From assembly GCA_012927585.1 (NCBI GenBank), contig JABBOY010000008.1, positions 60,554 to 124,553 on the forward strand: a DNA stretch of 64,000 bases. The letters run 5' to 3'. This DNA is from Glaciimonas sp. GTDB lineage: Bacteria; Pseudomonadota; Gammaproteobacteria; Burkholderiales; Burkholderiaceae_D. This document shows positions 27,239 to 35,889 of this stretch, in pieces. Position numbers and translations under genes: made by a program. The notes under the pieces are model-generated. The model worked only from the letters and a program-made list of their open reading frames with translations, was not told the origin of the DNA and did not search any database. Each line of letters begins with the position of its first letter. Position 1 is the first letter of the stretch.

Positions 27239-27907
27239 TCAATTCAGTAAACAAGTCAGTGCAGCGCTGGCGGTGGCGCCAATTTCACTGAGGAAGTCGG
27301 TCGCCATGCCGGCGGCAAAACGCTGTGGATCGCTTGATCCCAGCACCAGCAGGCCGAAGGTTTCCGGCGCACTGCCGATTCGTAGCGGGATGATCGCGGT
27401 GGATTGCACGCCGGCGGCATTTTCCAGCCAGCGCACCGCGTCGAAATCGTTATTCGCGCCGCAATACGGCGTTGTCAGGCTTCCGGCAAAAATCATCGCG
27501 TCGTCAGCGCCATCCTCGGCAAACCAGGCATGGGCGTAATCCGGCGCTACGCGCCAGAGCCGCAAGGTAGCCTGCGGTACGTCGAAAACAGTTTGCAGGC
27601 CGGTCACCAGCACATGCGGTAAATCGACATCGTTGCGTGCTTCCAGAAGCGATCGCGTCCAGCTTTGAAACTTGTGCGCAATCGCATCATTTTCCAGCCC
27701 GTGGTGCAGCAAATCTGATAATTGCAGCTCCAGCACCTTGTACTTTTCACGCATCACTTCCATCTGGCGCTCCTGCAATGACAGCGTGCGCCCGGTCAAC
27801 GGACTCGACAGTCGTATTCGCCCTAGCAAGGCGGCATGTTCTTCAAAAAAACCGGGCGTGTTTGACAGGAATTGCGCAACGGAATGGGAGTCAAGCGGGA
27901 TAGTCAT
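27239..27907 (-). CDS. DUF484 family protein
   Basis: 222 residues: an N-terminal helical part (AQFLSNTPGFFEEHAALLGRIRLSSP, SLQERQMEVMREKYKVLELQLSDLLHHG) and a C-terminal GAF-like domain, the standard DUF484 layout. The biochemical role is unknown. In many proteobacteria the gene lies between dapF and xerC; neither is seen on either side here. It converges with moeB and lies beside the start of the phenylacetate region. Confidence 0.88.
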   Translation of the reverse strand: MTIPLDSHSVAQFLSNTPGFFEEHAALLGRIRLSSPLTGRTLSLQERQMEVMREKYKVLELQLSDLLHHGLENDAIAHKFQSWTRSLLEARNDVDLPHVLVTGLQTVFDVPQATLRLWRVAPDYAHAWFAEDGADDAMIFAGSLTTPYCGANNDFDAVRWLENAAGVQSTAIIPLRIGSAPETFGLLVLGSSDPQRFAAGMATDFLSEIGATASAALTCLLN

Positions 27908-28202
27908 GGGATAGTCTTTAAGGCAGTGGCAGGGAAGATGCAGTTTGCGCAGTATATCGGCGTTTTAGGCAGATGCAAATCGGTTCGAGTTCATGGACAC
28001 GCAAAATCCCGGCGCTTTCCAGTAGCGCGGTGCGCGACCCCCGACCTCACAGTAGATGAAGACCCATGTAGAAGTCGCCCGGAAAGGCCACTGGAGGCGA
28101 ATTTATCAAGATATTACCCAATGCAGCCTGACGAGCATGCACCAAACTACGCAACTGGCGGCAGTTGAGACGGGTCGCCAACGCATATCCACCTGCAGGA
28201 AG
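27908..28202. other. Spacer between DUF484 and paaX
   Basis: 295 bases with a mixed-composition sequence and no gene I can support. One small plus-strand frame (27872-28168) reads MRNGMGVKRDSHG and so on, without recognisable features. It marks the junction between the housekeeping block and the catabolic region. Confidence 0.4.
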
Positions 28203-29225
28203 TCATCCCTCTGGTTGAACTGAAAAAACGCGTTGATTAAACTGTGGAGCCAGCGGGTCCTCATTCTGAAAACGTTCAGCCAGCATGGGCGAGGCTTCCG
28301 GTGTTTCGCCGTTGGCCAGTTTCATGTGCAGATCGAGGTGGTGCTCTGAGGGCGCGAGCAGACGCCGGTAGAGTTCTTTGCACAGCAGACGGGCTTTCTG
28401 CCCGGGCCAGTTGGTAGGAAGCAGTACATCAGGAAGCTCGGGGTCACGTAACAGTAGTCGGCGATAGTCGTGGATCAGCAGTGTGCGCAGCAAAAAAGCG
28501 CTTTCGTCGTCAATTTTACCCTGCACATCGTAGCGTAGCGCTTCCAAAATGGGGTGGTAGTCGGACACGAAGTCTGCATAGGCGGTGGCAAGTTGTTCCA
28601 GATTCCAGGCGCGCTGCACCATATCGATGTCGCTGGCGGAGATGCCAAAACGCGAGTCGGCGGCGAGTAATGGCATCAAATGGGTCAGCAAATCGGTCAT
28701 GCCATCCGTTATGAGCGCATCGAAAGCAGTAGTTAGGTCAGCGCTTGGATGCACAAAACAATCTGAACCGAGGACGCCAAAACCTTGCCAGAAGAGTGCG
28801 CGACGCAAACGTTCACGCTGTTTGGGGTCGAGTTCGCCGACGGTTAGGATGAGACGCCAGCGGCGATCCCAGAACGGGGCGTTGGAAGCGTAAATATGGC
28901 GTGATACTTCTTCAAAACGGCGTTGTCCTGCGGACGTCAGCATGTAATCTGCGCGTCGGCCGTGGGCTTCTGTGCGCAGCCACTCTTCTTTGGCGAGACG
29001 GAACACAGAAGTGCGGATGAGCCGTTCATTAAGTTGCAAAGGTTCGAGCAGGCCAATTAGGCTACCAAGCCAGATGCGGCCGCCGCGCGGCAAAACAGCA
29101 TCTCCAAAAACGGAAATAATTAGCGAACCGGCCTGCACACGGCTCTGTTGCCGAAAGTTGTCAAGATGTTTCTGAATGGGAGGAATCACGAGAATAGTAG
29201 GAATCCAAGGCGTAAAGTCAAACAT
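28203..29225 (-). CDS. paaX: Phenylacetate pathway repressor PaaX
   Basis: GntR-like winged-helix repressor that releases paa promoters on binding phenylacetyl-CoA. 340 residues. The N-terminal winged helix is at about residues 28-110 (SLIISVFGDAVLPRGGRIWLGSLIGLLEPLQLNERLIRTSVFRLAKEEWL by region), then the PaaX dimer domain (WDRRWRLILTVGELDPKQRERLRRALFWQGFG) and the C-terminal PaaX domain (FVSDYHPILEAL; LRTLLIHDYRRLLLRDPELPDVLLPTNWPG). It has an N-terminal extension of about 20 residues over E. coli PaaX. It is divergent from paaN. Confidence 0.95.
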   Translation of the reverse strand: MFDFTPWIPTILVIPPIQKHLDNFRQQSRVQAGSLIISVFGDAVLPRGGRIWLGSLIGLLEPLQLNERLIRTSVFRLAKEEWLRTEAHGRRADYMLTSAGQRRFEEVSRHIYASNAPFWDRRWRLILTVGELDPKQRERLRRALFWQGFGVLGSDCFVHPSADLTTAFDALITDGMTDLLTHLMPLLAADSRFGISASDIDMVQRAWNLEQLATAYADFVSDYHPILEALRYDVQGKIDDESAFLLRTLLIHDYRRLLLRDPELPDVLLPTNWPGQKARLLCKELYRRLLAPSEHHLDLHMKLANGETPEASPMLAERFQNEDPLAPQFNQRVFSVQPEG

Positions 29226-29276
29226 GTTAGCGATTCCGCACTGATATTAACAGGGATCTGGACAGAAAAAGTCATT

Positions 29277-29687
29277 TTAGAGCGGAAGCAGGTGATTGGC
29301 ATCGGCGGCAACCGGTTGTTTGACAGTTGCCAGGCAGGTATTGGCAAACTCTGGACTGCCCGCTGCAAAGATGGCGTATCTGGATAAATCCGGGAAAAGC
29401 TTGGACAGGACTACTTTATCGCGGCCGATGTTCTTGAAACCTTGCTTGAAGACGGCTTCGCGGGAGTTTTCGAACATCTGTTTGAAGATAGTGGCAGCAG
29501 CGATTTCGCCCATCAGGAATGAACTGAAAAGTACCGTCAGGTCGTGTTTCTGCACTGCTTTCTTGTAGCCAGCCCGTAACGGCCGCCATTGAGGTGCTGC
29601 CAATCAGGACAGCGGATAGATGTTCGGTTGCTCAGTCTCCAGCGGAAATTCCATCGTAGCTGCGAGACTTTCCTTGCTGCCGGCCAT
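29277..29687 (-). pseudogene. Broken ferritin-like diiron-type gene with in-frame stop
   Basis: An ATG at 29687, with AGGAGCAATA in front, opens MAGSKESLAATMEFPLETEQPNIYPLS and meets TGA at 29604-29606. The same frame continues for 108 codons to 29277 as WRPLRAGYKKAVQKHDLTVLFSSFLMGEIAAATIFKQMFEN (by region). The helix with GEIAAATIF resembles an iron-ligand helix of ferritin-like oxygenases or desaturases, but a matching second E-x-x-H is not seen: FKNIGRDKVV stands where an EARH motif would be expected. I read it as a decayed or internally deleted diiron gene. Restart at TTG 29603 is the alternative. Confidence 0.5.
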
Positions 29688-29699
29688 TATTGCTCCTTA

Positions 29700-29960
29700 T
29701 AGAGTTATTAGAAAACGGATTAGCCCGCCATAGTATTCCATCATCTAATAATGATACAAAATTAAAATTAAAATAAAAATTTTCGTATCTTGTTTTTTAA
29801 TTAAAGTCTTATTATCTTGAATTTATTGTTGTCTTATAAACAAAAACATACTTATTGTATTAAGTAACTTCATTGTTTTAAAAGGATTATATTTAATTAA
29901 ATGGAATAAATTATGCTAAATGTAATTAAGTATCTTGACTGTTTGTCTTGATACACATAT
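29700..29960. other. Very AT-rich spacer upstream of paaN
   Basis: About 260 bases made almost only of A and T (for example 29756-29900), in a genome of roughly 55-60% GC. No gene is seen. The stretch separates paaX and the broken gene from the paa operon and ends in the predicted operon promoter. Such DNA is typical for intrinsic curvature and for binding of H-NS-type silencers. Confidence 0.7.
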
Positions 29961-29970
29961 TCTATATCAA
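29935..29970 (+). promoter_or_regulatory. Predicted paa operon promoter with overlapping operator
   Basis: TTGACT (29935-29940), 17-base spacer, TATTCT (29958-29963): a good sigma-70 promoter. The inverted repeat TTGATA (29948-29953) and TATCAA (29965-29970), 11 bases apart, brackets the minus-10 and is a fitting place for a repressor such as PaaX. The paaN start lies about 90 bases downstream. Confidence 0.6.
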
Positions 29971-30052
29971 TGAAGTTTTTTGTAATTTTTACTGAGCTGT
30001 CGGCTGGAGTAGTTTTTTGCGCCCGATCACGCCCCATATCCAGGAGAAATCA

Positions 30053-31720
30053 ATGTCCCACCCATTATTTGAAAAGCACCGCGCTACGCTGGAAAGCGCA
30101 CTTAAGGCAATCCAGACCCGGGGTTACTGGGCGGCCTACAATGAAATGCCCAGCCCGAAAACGTATGGCGAGACTGCGCCAGAGGATGGCAAACGCGCTT
30201 TCGAGGCCCATCTGGGTCAGAATTTCGACCTGGCTCAGCCGGGGCAAACCGCTTGGCACGGGGCAGAGCAGTCCCCTTTTGGTATTGCGCTTAATGTGCA
30301 ATACCCGGTTTGCGATGTTCAGGCGCTGATTGATGCCGGCCAGCGGGCCATGCAAGCTTGGCAGGCGGTCGGCTGCGAAGGACGAACCGGTATTTGTATC
30401 GAGATATTGGATCGTTTGAATAAGCAGAGCTTTGAACTGGCGCACGCGGTGATGATGACCACAGGGCAAGGCTGGATGATGGCTTTCCAGGCTGGTGCGC
30501 CGCATGCGCAGGAGCGCGGCCTGGAGGCAGTCACTTATGCCTATCGCGAACAGAGCTTCGTGCCGGCTGAAACGATCTGGGAAAAGCCGCAGGGCAAGAA
30601 CCCACCGCTGGTGATGAAAAAACACTTTGAGTTGGTTGGACGTGGTGTCGGTGTGGTTGTCGGTTGTGGCACTTTCCCGACCTGGAATACCTATCCTGGC
30701 TTGTTTGCGGCGCTTGCGACTGGCAATGCCGTTATCGTCAAGCCGCATAGCAATGCGATTCTGCCGGCGGCTATTACCGTGCGCACCATTCGCACCATCC
30801 TTGCTGAAAATGGCATCGATCCCAATCTTGTCACCCTGTGCGTGTCTGACAAGCGCGAAACCACGCAGCAGTTGGTGACCGATTCGGCGGTGAAGTCGAT
30901 CGATTTTACTGGCGGCAATGTTTTCGGTCAGTGGCTGATTGACAATTGCCGTCAGGCTCAGGTTTATGCCGAATTGGCTGGTGTGAACAACATTGTCATT
31001 GACTCGACCGATGCTTACCAGTCGATGCTGCGCAATCTGGCCTTCACGCTATCACTGTACTCCGGCCAGATGTGTACCACCTCGCAGGCTCTGTTCGTGC
31101 CGGCCGGTGGGATTGAGACGGAAGACGGTCATAAGTCCTACGATGAAGTCTGCTCAGACCTGGCACGCGCTGTGGAAAGTTTCCTGTCCAAGCCGGAAGT
31201 CGCGCACGCAGTCCTTGGCGCGATTCAATCCGTCGACACGCTGACTCGTATCAGCGAGGCTGATAGCGGTCTGCTGGGTAGGGTGATTCTCGCCTCCAGG
31301 AAGCTCTCCAACCCTGAATTCCCGCAGGCCGAAGTCCGCACTCCGATCTTGCTGGCTTGTGATGCCGCAGATGAGAAAGCTTATATGGAAGAACGTTTCG
31401 GCCCGATCAGCTTCATCGTCAAGGTGGCCGATACGGCAGCAGCGATTGCGCTGTCTGAGCGCATTATTGCCACTCACGGCGCGTTGACTGCAGGCATCTA
31501 CTCTACCCGTCCGGCGGTTATCGACGCGATGACCGCAGCCACCTGGCGCTCCAAGGTGGCGCTGTCGATCAATCTGACCGGCGGCGTGTTTGTGAATCAA
31601 TCGTCCGCCTTCTCCGACTACCACGGTACCGGCGGTAATCCTGCAGCAAATGCTTCCTACTCTGATTCGGCCTTCGTTGCCAACCGTTTTCGGGTTATCC
31701 AGCGTCGTTGCCACGTGTAA
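30053..31720 (+). CDS. paaN: PaaN aldehyde dehydrogenase without hydratase domain
   Basis: NAD(P)-dependent aldehyde dehydrogenase of the phenylacetate pathway; oxidises the semialdehyde formed on ring opening of oxepin-CoA. 555 residues. The dehydrogenase core is clear: GVVVGCGTFPTWNTYPGLFAALATGNAVIVKPH, catalytic Glu in YAELAGVNN, catalytic Cys in LYSGQMCTTSQALF. PaaZ of E. coli is about 680 residues because it carries a C-terminal MaoC-like oxepin-CoA hydrolase; that domain is absent here, as in the Azoarcus-type enzyme, so hydrolysis needs a separate protein. ATG 30053 follows CAGGAGAAATCA and heads the paa operon. Confidence 0.93.
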   Translation: MSHPLFEKHRATLESALKAIQTRGYWAAYNEMPSPKTYGETAPEDGKRAFEAHLGQNFDLAQPGQTAWHGAEQSPFGIALNVQYPVCDVQALIDAGQRAMQAWQAVGCEGRTGICIEILDRLNKQSFELAHAVMMTTGQGWMMAFQAGAPHAQERGLEAVTYAYREQSFVPAETIWEKPQGKNPPLVMKKHFELVGRGVGVVVGCGTFPTWNTYPGLFAALATGNAVIVKPHSNAILPAAITVRTIRTILAENGIDPNLVTLCVSDKRETTQQLVTDSAVKSIDFTGGNVFGQWLIDNCRQAQVYAELAGVNNIVIDSTDAYQSMLRNLAFTLSLYSGQMCTTSQALFVPAGGIETEDGHKSYDEVCSDLARAVESFLSKPEVAHAVLGAIQSVDTLTRISEADSGLLGRVILASRKLSNPEFPQAEVRTPILLACDAADEKAYMEERFGPISFIVKVADTAAAIALSERIIATHGALTAGIYSTRPAVIDAMTAATWRSKVALSINLTGGVFVNQSSAFSDYHGTGGNPAANASYSDSAFVANRFRVIQRRCHV

Positions 31721-31729
31721 GGCACTGCC

Positions 31730-32527
31730 ATGATTTTTGAAAATATTCGCTTCGAGGTGCAAGGCAGCGTTGCCCGTCTGACGCTCAATCGGCCCGACAA
31801 AATGAACAGCTTCAACGCGGCCATGCACGCCGAGTTGCGAGTTGCGCTCGATCAGGTTCAGGAAGATAAAACGATCCGCGTGCTGGTCTTGACAGGCACC
31901 GGCCGTGCTTTCTGTTCCGGGCAGGATTTGTCGGACAAGGAGGTGCAGTTCGCTCCCGGTGAGGCTCCGCCCGATATGGGCGATGTGGTTGAAAGAAACT
32001 ACAAGCCGCTGATTCTGCGCCTGCAAAATCTGCGGGTGCCGACCATTGCCGCCGTCAATGGTGTAGCGGCTGGTGCCGGGGCCAGTCTGGCGCTGGCCTG
32101 CGATCTGGTCATCGCTTGTAAATCCGCTTCATTCCTACAGGCATTCTCCAAGGTCGGGCTGATTCCTGACACCGGCGGCACCTGGTTTTTGCCGCAACGC
32201 GTTGGAATGGCGCGCGCCATGGGGCTGGCACTACTGGCCGACAAATTGTCTGCGGAAAAGGCGGCCGATTGGGGGCTGATCTGGGCCGCTATCGATGATG
32301 CAGAGTTCGCAGCTACCGTCGATGCCTTTGCCACACAACTTTCCACGGCTCCCACTAAAGCCCTGGTACGGACCCGCCAAGCCATGCATGCAGCCCCTGG
32401 TCACACCCTGGAGCAGCAGCTTTCCATGGAGGCCGGCTTCATGCGCGAGTTGGGCTGGAGTGCCGATTTCACCGAGGGTATTGCCGCTTTCATCGGCAAG
32501 CGTGCTCCGAATTTTGCCGGTGAATAA
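31730..32527 (+). CDS. paaG: 1,2-epoxyphenylacetyl-CoA isomerase PaaG
   Basis: Crotonase-fold enzyme that converts ring-1,2-epoxyphenylacetyl-CoA to oxepin-CoA and also shifts a double bond later in the pathway. 265 residues. The oxyanion-hole segments are FCSGQDLSD and GVAAGAGASLALACDLV. The acid residue is an aspartate in GLIPDTGGTWFLP, while the first glutamate of hydratases is absent, which is the isomerase pattern of PaaG. It lies nine bases after paaN. Confidence 0.94.
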   Translation: MIFENIRFEVQGSVARLTLNRPDKMNSFNAAMHAELRVALDQVQEDKTIRVLVLTGTGRAFCSGQDLSDKEVQFAPGEAPPDMGDVVERNYKPLILRLQNLRVPTIAAVNGVAAGAGASLALACDLVIACKSASFLQAFSKVGLIPDTGGTWFLPQRVGMARAMGLALLADKLSAEKAADWGLIWAAIDDAEFAATVDAFATQLSTAPTKALVRTRQAMHAAPGHTLEQQLSMEAGFMRELGWSADFTEGIAAFIGKRAPNFAGE

Positions 32528-32531
32528 GCGG

Positions 32532-34073
32532 ATGCATAGCCACCTTTCAATGCAAGCAGTGATCGCAGTGGTCGGTACCGGCGCCATGGGCGCTGGCATT
32601 GCCCAAGTTGCGGCAGCAGCCGGCCATCAGGTGAAATTGCTGGATAATCGTCCAGAGGCAGCTGCACGTGCAATTGCTGGTATTCGCGCCCAGTTCGCGA
32701 AAATGGCCGAAAAAGGCAAGATGACCGCAGCTGCCGCCGCTGCTGCAGGCGAGCGCCTTGTTGCAGTTAATCAGTTATCCGATCTGGTCAACGCTAGTCT
32801 GGTTATCGAGGCGATTGTCGAAAATCTGGACGCCAAGCAAAAGCTTTACAGCGACCTCGAAGCTGTGGTCGGCGAAGACTGTCTTTTCGGCACTAATACA
32901 TCCTCGATTTCCGTGACGGCGATTGGTGCGGCCCTCAAGCACCCCGAGCGCCTTGCCGGTTTGCATTTCTTCAACCCGGCCCCCTTGATGGCACTGGTGG
33001 AAATCGTCTCCGGGCTGGCCACCGACCGTGCCGTGGCGGAAACGCTGTTCGCCACCGCCGCTTCTTGGGGCAAAACGCCGGTGCATGCCAAATCAACACC
33101 GGGCTTCATCGTCAATCGTGTCGCCCGCCCGTACTACGCCGAAGCCATGCGCGTGCTCAATGAAGGCGGGGCCGACCCGGCTACCATCGACGCCTGCTGC
33201 CGCGAGGCCGGCGGCTTCCGCATGGGGCCGTTCGAACTGATGGACATGATCGGCCACGACGTCAATTTTGCAGTGACCTGTTCGGTATGGAATGCTTTCT
33301 TCAACGACCAGCGTTTCTTGCCCTCCCTGATTCAGCAAGAACTAGTCGATGCCGGGTTCCTCGGTAAAAAAACCGGTCGCGGCTTTTATGATTATCGGGA
33401 AGGGGCAGTGCGTCCGGCGCCAAGCACCGAGGCTCTGCAGTCGGTGCCGGACGATATTGTTATTTATGGCGATTCCACCGCTGCCAAAGCACTGGCCGAA
33501 CGCTTGCGCGCCAACAGCGTCAGCTTTACCCAGTCCGCGGTCATGCGTGACGCAGCAAAAGATGAATGTGTTGCCGAGGCCGGTGGTGCGGTGGTGTATG
33601 TCACCGATGGCCGCACAGCGACGCATCGGGCCGCTGAATCCGGTATCGCCCATACCGTGCTGATCGATTTGGCGCTTGATTACAGCCAAGCGACGCGACT
33701 GGCCGTCAGTATTGCAGCGCAATGCGATGCGCAAAGTGCGGCGCGGGCTATCGGCTTATTGCAGGCCGCAGGTATTGCAGTCTCCCGCTTTAACGATGTG
33801 CCTGGCCTCGCTGTCATGCGCAGCGTCGCCATGCTGGCCAATGAAGCGGCGGATGCCGTTAATCAAGGCGTGTGCGATGCCAAAGGGGCCGATTCGGCGA
33901 TGCGGTTGGGCGTCAATTATCCTTGTGGGCCACTGGCCTGGGCCGACACCGTTGGCTTGTCAAAAATTAGCCAGGTTCTCGCCAATTTGGGCCAGGCTTA
34001 CGGTGAAGATCGCTACCGCGTCTCGCCGCTAATTCGACATACGGTTTTTGCCGGAAAGAATATCCATGACTGA
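32532..34073 (+). CDS. paaH: 3-hydroxyadipyl-CoA dehydrogenase PaaH
   Basis: NAD-dependent 3-hydroxyacyl-CoA dehydrogenase of the late beta-oxidation steps; 513 residues. The Rossmann motif is VVGTGAMGAGIAQVAAAAGHQV, followed by the catalytic HFFNPAPLMALVEIV and the first C-terminal domain (TPGFIVNRVARPYYAEAMRVLNEGG). A second 3HCDH C-terminal domain (about residues 400-500, DVPGLAVMRSVAMLANEAADAV) fits the long PaaH/PaaC type. ATG 32532 lies five bases after the paaG stop; a GTG at 32520 overlaps paaG and is the alternative. Confidence 0.94.
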   Translation: MHSHLSMQAVIAVVGTGAMGAGIAQVAAAAGHQVKLLDNRPEAAARAIAGIRAQFAKMAEKGKMTAAAAAAAGERLVAVNQLSDLVNASLVIEAIVENLDAKQKLYSDLEAVVGEDCLFGTNTSSISVTAIGAALKHPERLAGLHFFNPAPLMALVEIVSGLATDRAVAETLFATAASWGKTPVHAKSTPGFIVNRVARPYYAEAMRVLNEGGADPATIDACCREAGGFRMGPFELMDMIGHDVNFAVTCSVWNAFFNDQRFLPSLIQQELVDAGFLGKKTGRGFYDYREGAVRPAPSTEALQSVPDDIVIYGDSTAAKALAERLRANSVSFTQSAVMRDAAKDECVAEAGGAVVYVTDGRTATHRAAESGIAHTVLIDLALDYSQATRLAVSIAAQCDAQSAARAIGLLQAAGIAVSRFNDVPGLAVMRSVAMLANEAADAVNQGVCDAKGADSAMRLGVNYPCGPLAWADTVGLSKISQVLANLGQAYGEDRYRVSPLIRHTVFAGKNIHD

Positions 34074-34533
34074 ACAACATACCGATCCGCAGGCACTGGC
34101 CGAACAGGTTTCTGCCGTCATGTGGTCGCGCGACCGCGCCACCAATGCCCTGGATATGCAGATACTTAAGGTCAAACCCGGCTACGCCATGATGTCGATG
34201 CCGGTGCGACCAGATATGGTCAACGGCCATGCTATCTGTCACGGCGGCTACATCTTTACGCTGGCAGACAGTGCTTTTGCCTATTCCTGCAACAGTTACA
34301 ACCAAAATACGGTGGCTTCCGCCTGTCACATCGACTTTCTGGCACCGGCCAATGAAGGCGATATTTTAGAAGCCGAAGCCGTTGAACAGTCGCTGTCCGG
34401 TCGCACCGGCGTGTATGACGTCACCGTGCGCACGCGCGGTGGAAAAACCATTGCCCTGTTTCGGGGCAAGAGCTATCGCATCAGCGGTGAAGTGATTGAC
34501 GGTCTGCAGCAGGCTGTCACGCCGAATAATTAA
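34066..34533 (+). CDS. paaI: Phenylacetyl-CoA thioesterase PaaI
   Basis: Hot-dog-fold thioesterase, 155 residues, that rescues CoA from phenylacetyl-CoA derivatives and dead-end products. The family motif is DMVNGHAICHGGYIFTLADSAFAYSCNSY, with the catalytic aspartate in LADSAF. The ATG overlaps the paaH stop by eight bases. It is cytoplasmic and needed mainly when pathway intermediates accumulate. Confidence 0.94.
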   Translation: MTEQHTDPQALAEQVSAVMWSRDRATNALDMQILKVKPGYAMMSMPVRPDMVNGHAICHGGYIFTLADSAFAYSCNSYNQNTVASACHIDFLAPANEGDILEAEAVEQSLSGRTGVYDVTVRTRGGKTIALFRGKSYRISGEVIDGLQQAVTPNN

Positions 34534-34553
34534 ATTACCGAGAGGAGACAACC

Positions 34554-35879
34554 ATGCCCGTCAAAAAACCCATGCCCGGAGAACTCGAGCACATAGAAAC
34601 CGCCAGCCGTGATGAAATCGCCGCCCTGCAACTGGAGCGCATGAAGTGGACGCTGAAGCATGCCTACGATAACGTGCCGCATTACAAAAGAACGTTCGAT
34701 GAAAAAGGCGTCCATCCGGACGACTTGAAAACCTTGGCTGACCTTGCCAAGTTTCCATTTACCACCAAGATCGACCTGCGCGACAACTATCCGTTTGGCC
34801 TGTTTGCGGTGCCGCGCAATAAGGTGGCGCGCGTCCACGCATCGTCCGGTACCACCGGCAAGCCGATCGTGGTCGGGTACACATTGAAAGATATCGACAC
34901 ATGGGCCGATCTGGTGGCCCGCTCAATTCGCGCGGCTGGTGGTCGCGCCGGGGATACCTGCCACATTGCTTACGGCTACGGCTTGTTCACAGGCGGCATG
35001 GGCGCCCACTACGGTGCCGAACGTGCCGGTTGCATGGTGGTGCCGATGTCCGGCGGTCAGACCGAAAAACAAGTGCAGTTGATCCAGGACTTCCAACCCG
35101 AGATCATCATGGTGACCCCGTCTTACTCGCTGGTGATTGCCGAAGAGTTTGAGCGTCAGGGTATCAGCCCGGAAGACATTTCTCTGAAAATCGGCATCTT
35201 CGGTGCCGAGCCGTGGGGTTATGGCATGCGAACCGAGATTGAGCGCAAGCTGGGCCTCGACGCCATCGACATCTACGGTTTGACTGAAGTGATGGGACCG
35301 GGCGTCGCCTGTGAATGCATCGAATCCAAAGATGGCCTAGTGGTTTGGGAAGATCATTTTTATCCTGAGATCATCAACCCGGAAACGGGCGAAGTGGTAG
35401 CCGATGGTGAGGAAGGCGAACTGGTTTTCACCTCACTTTCCAAGGAAGCGATGCCGGTGATCCGCTACCGCACACGCGACTTGACCCGTTTGCTGGCACC
35501 GACCTCGCGCAGTTTCCGACGTATGGGTCGGATCACCGGCCGTACCGACGATATGCTGATCGTGCGTGGCGTCAACGTCTTTCCAAGCGTAATTGAAGAA
35601 CAGATCCTACGTGACAAACGCCTGGCCGGCACCTATCAGATTTTGCTCTCCCGTGATGGCCACCTCGACAACGTCGAAGTGCGTTGCGAACTGCAGCGTG
35701 AGTTTTCCGGCAAGTTGTCACCCTTGGAAGTCCAGGCGGTCAGCAAGGAAATACAGCACCACATCAAGACTATCGCCGGCATTTCGACACAGGTGACTGT
35801 CATGGCATACGACTCCATTCCGCGCACTCTGACCGGCAAGGCCCTCCGAGTGATTGACAAGCGTCCCAAACAAAATTGA
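34554..35879 (+). CDS. paaK: Phenylacetate-CoA ligase PaaK
   Basis: First step of the pathway: phenylacetate + ATP + CoA to phenylacetyl-CoA, AMP and PPi. 441 residues, normal. The AMP-binding P-loop is SSGTTGKP at residues 97-104; the adenine/substrate region is DIYGLTEVMGPGVACEC and the hinge is RTRDLTRL...RITGRTDDMLIVRGVN. Lysine in RTLTGKALRV near the C-terminus is the catalytic one. The start follows GAGAGGAGACAACC. Confidence 0.96.
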   Translation: MPVKKPMPGELEHIETASRDEIAALQLERMKWTLKHAYDNVPHYKRTFDEKGVHPDDLKTLADLAKFPFTTKIDLRDNYPFGLFAVPRNKVARVHASSGTTGKPIVVGYTLKDIDTWADLVARSIRAAGGRAGDTCHIAYGYGLFTGGMGAHYGAERAGCMVVPMSGGQTEKQVQLIQDFQPEIIMVTPSYSLVIAEEFERQGISPEDISLKIGIFGAEPWGYGMRTEIERKLGLDAIDIYGLTEVMGPGVACECIESKDGLVVWEDHFYPEIINPETGEVVADGEEGELVFTSLSKEAMPVIRYRTRDLTRLLAPTSRSFRRMGRITGRTDDMLIVRGVNVFPSVIEEQILRDKRLAGTYQILLSRDGHLDNVEVRCELQREFSGKLSPLEVQAVSKEIQHHIKTIAGISTQVTVMAYDSIPRTLTGKALRVIDKRPKQN

Positions 35880-35889
35880 AAGAACGGAT

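Noticed and set aside
31154..32026. 290-codon minus-strand frame
   Set aside because: Antisense to paaN and paaG, which have clear catalytic motifs.
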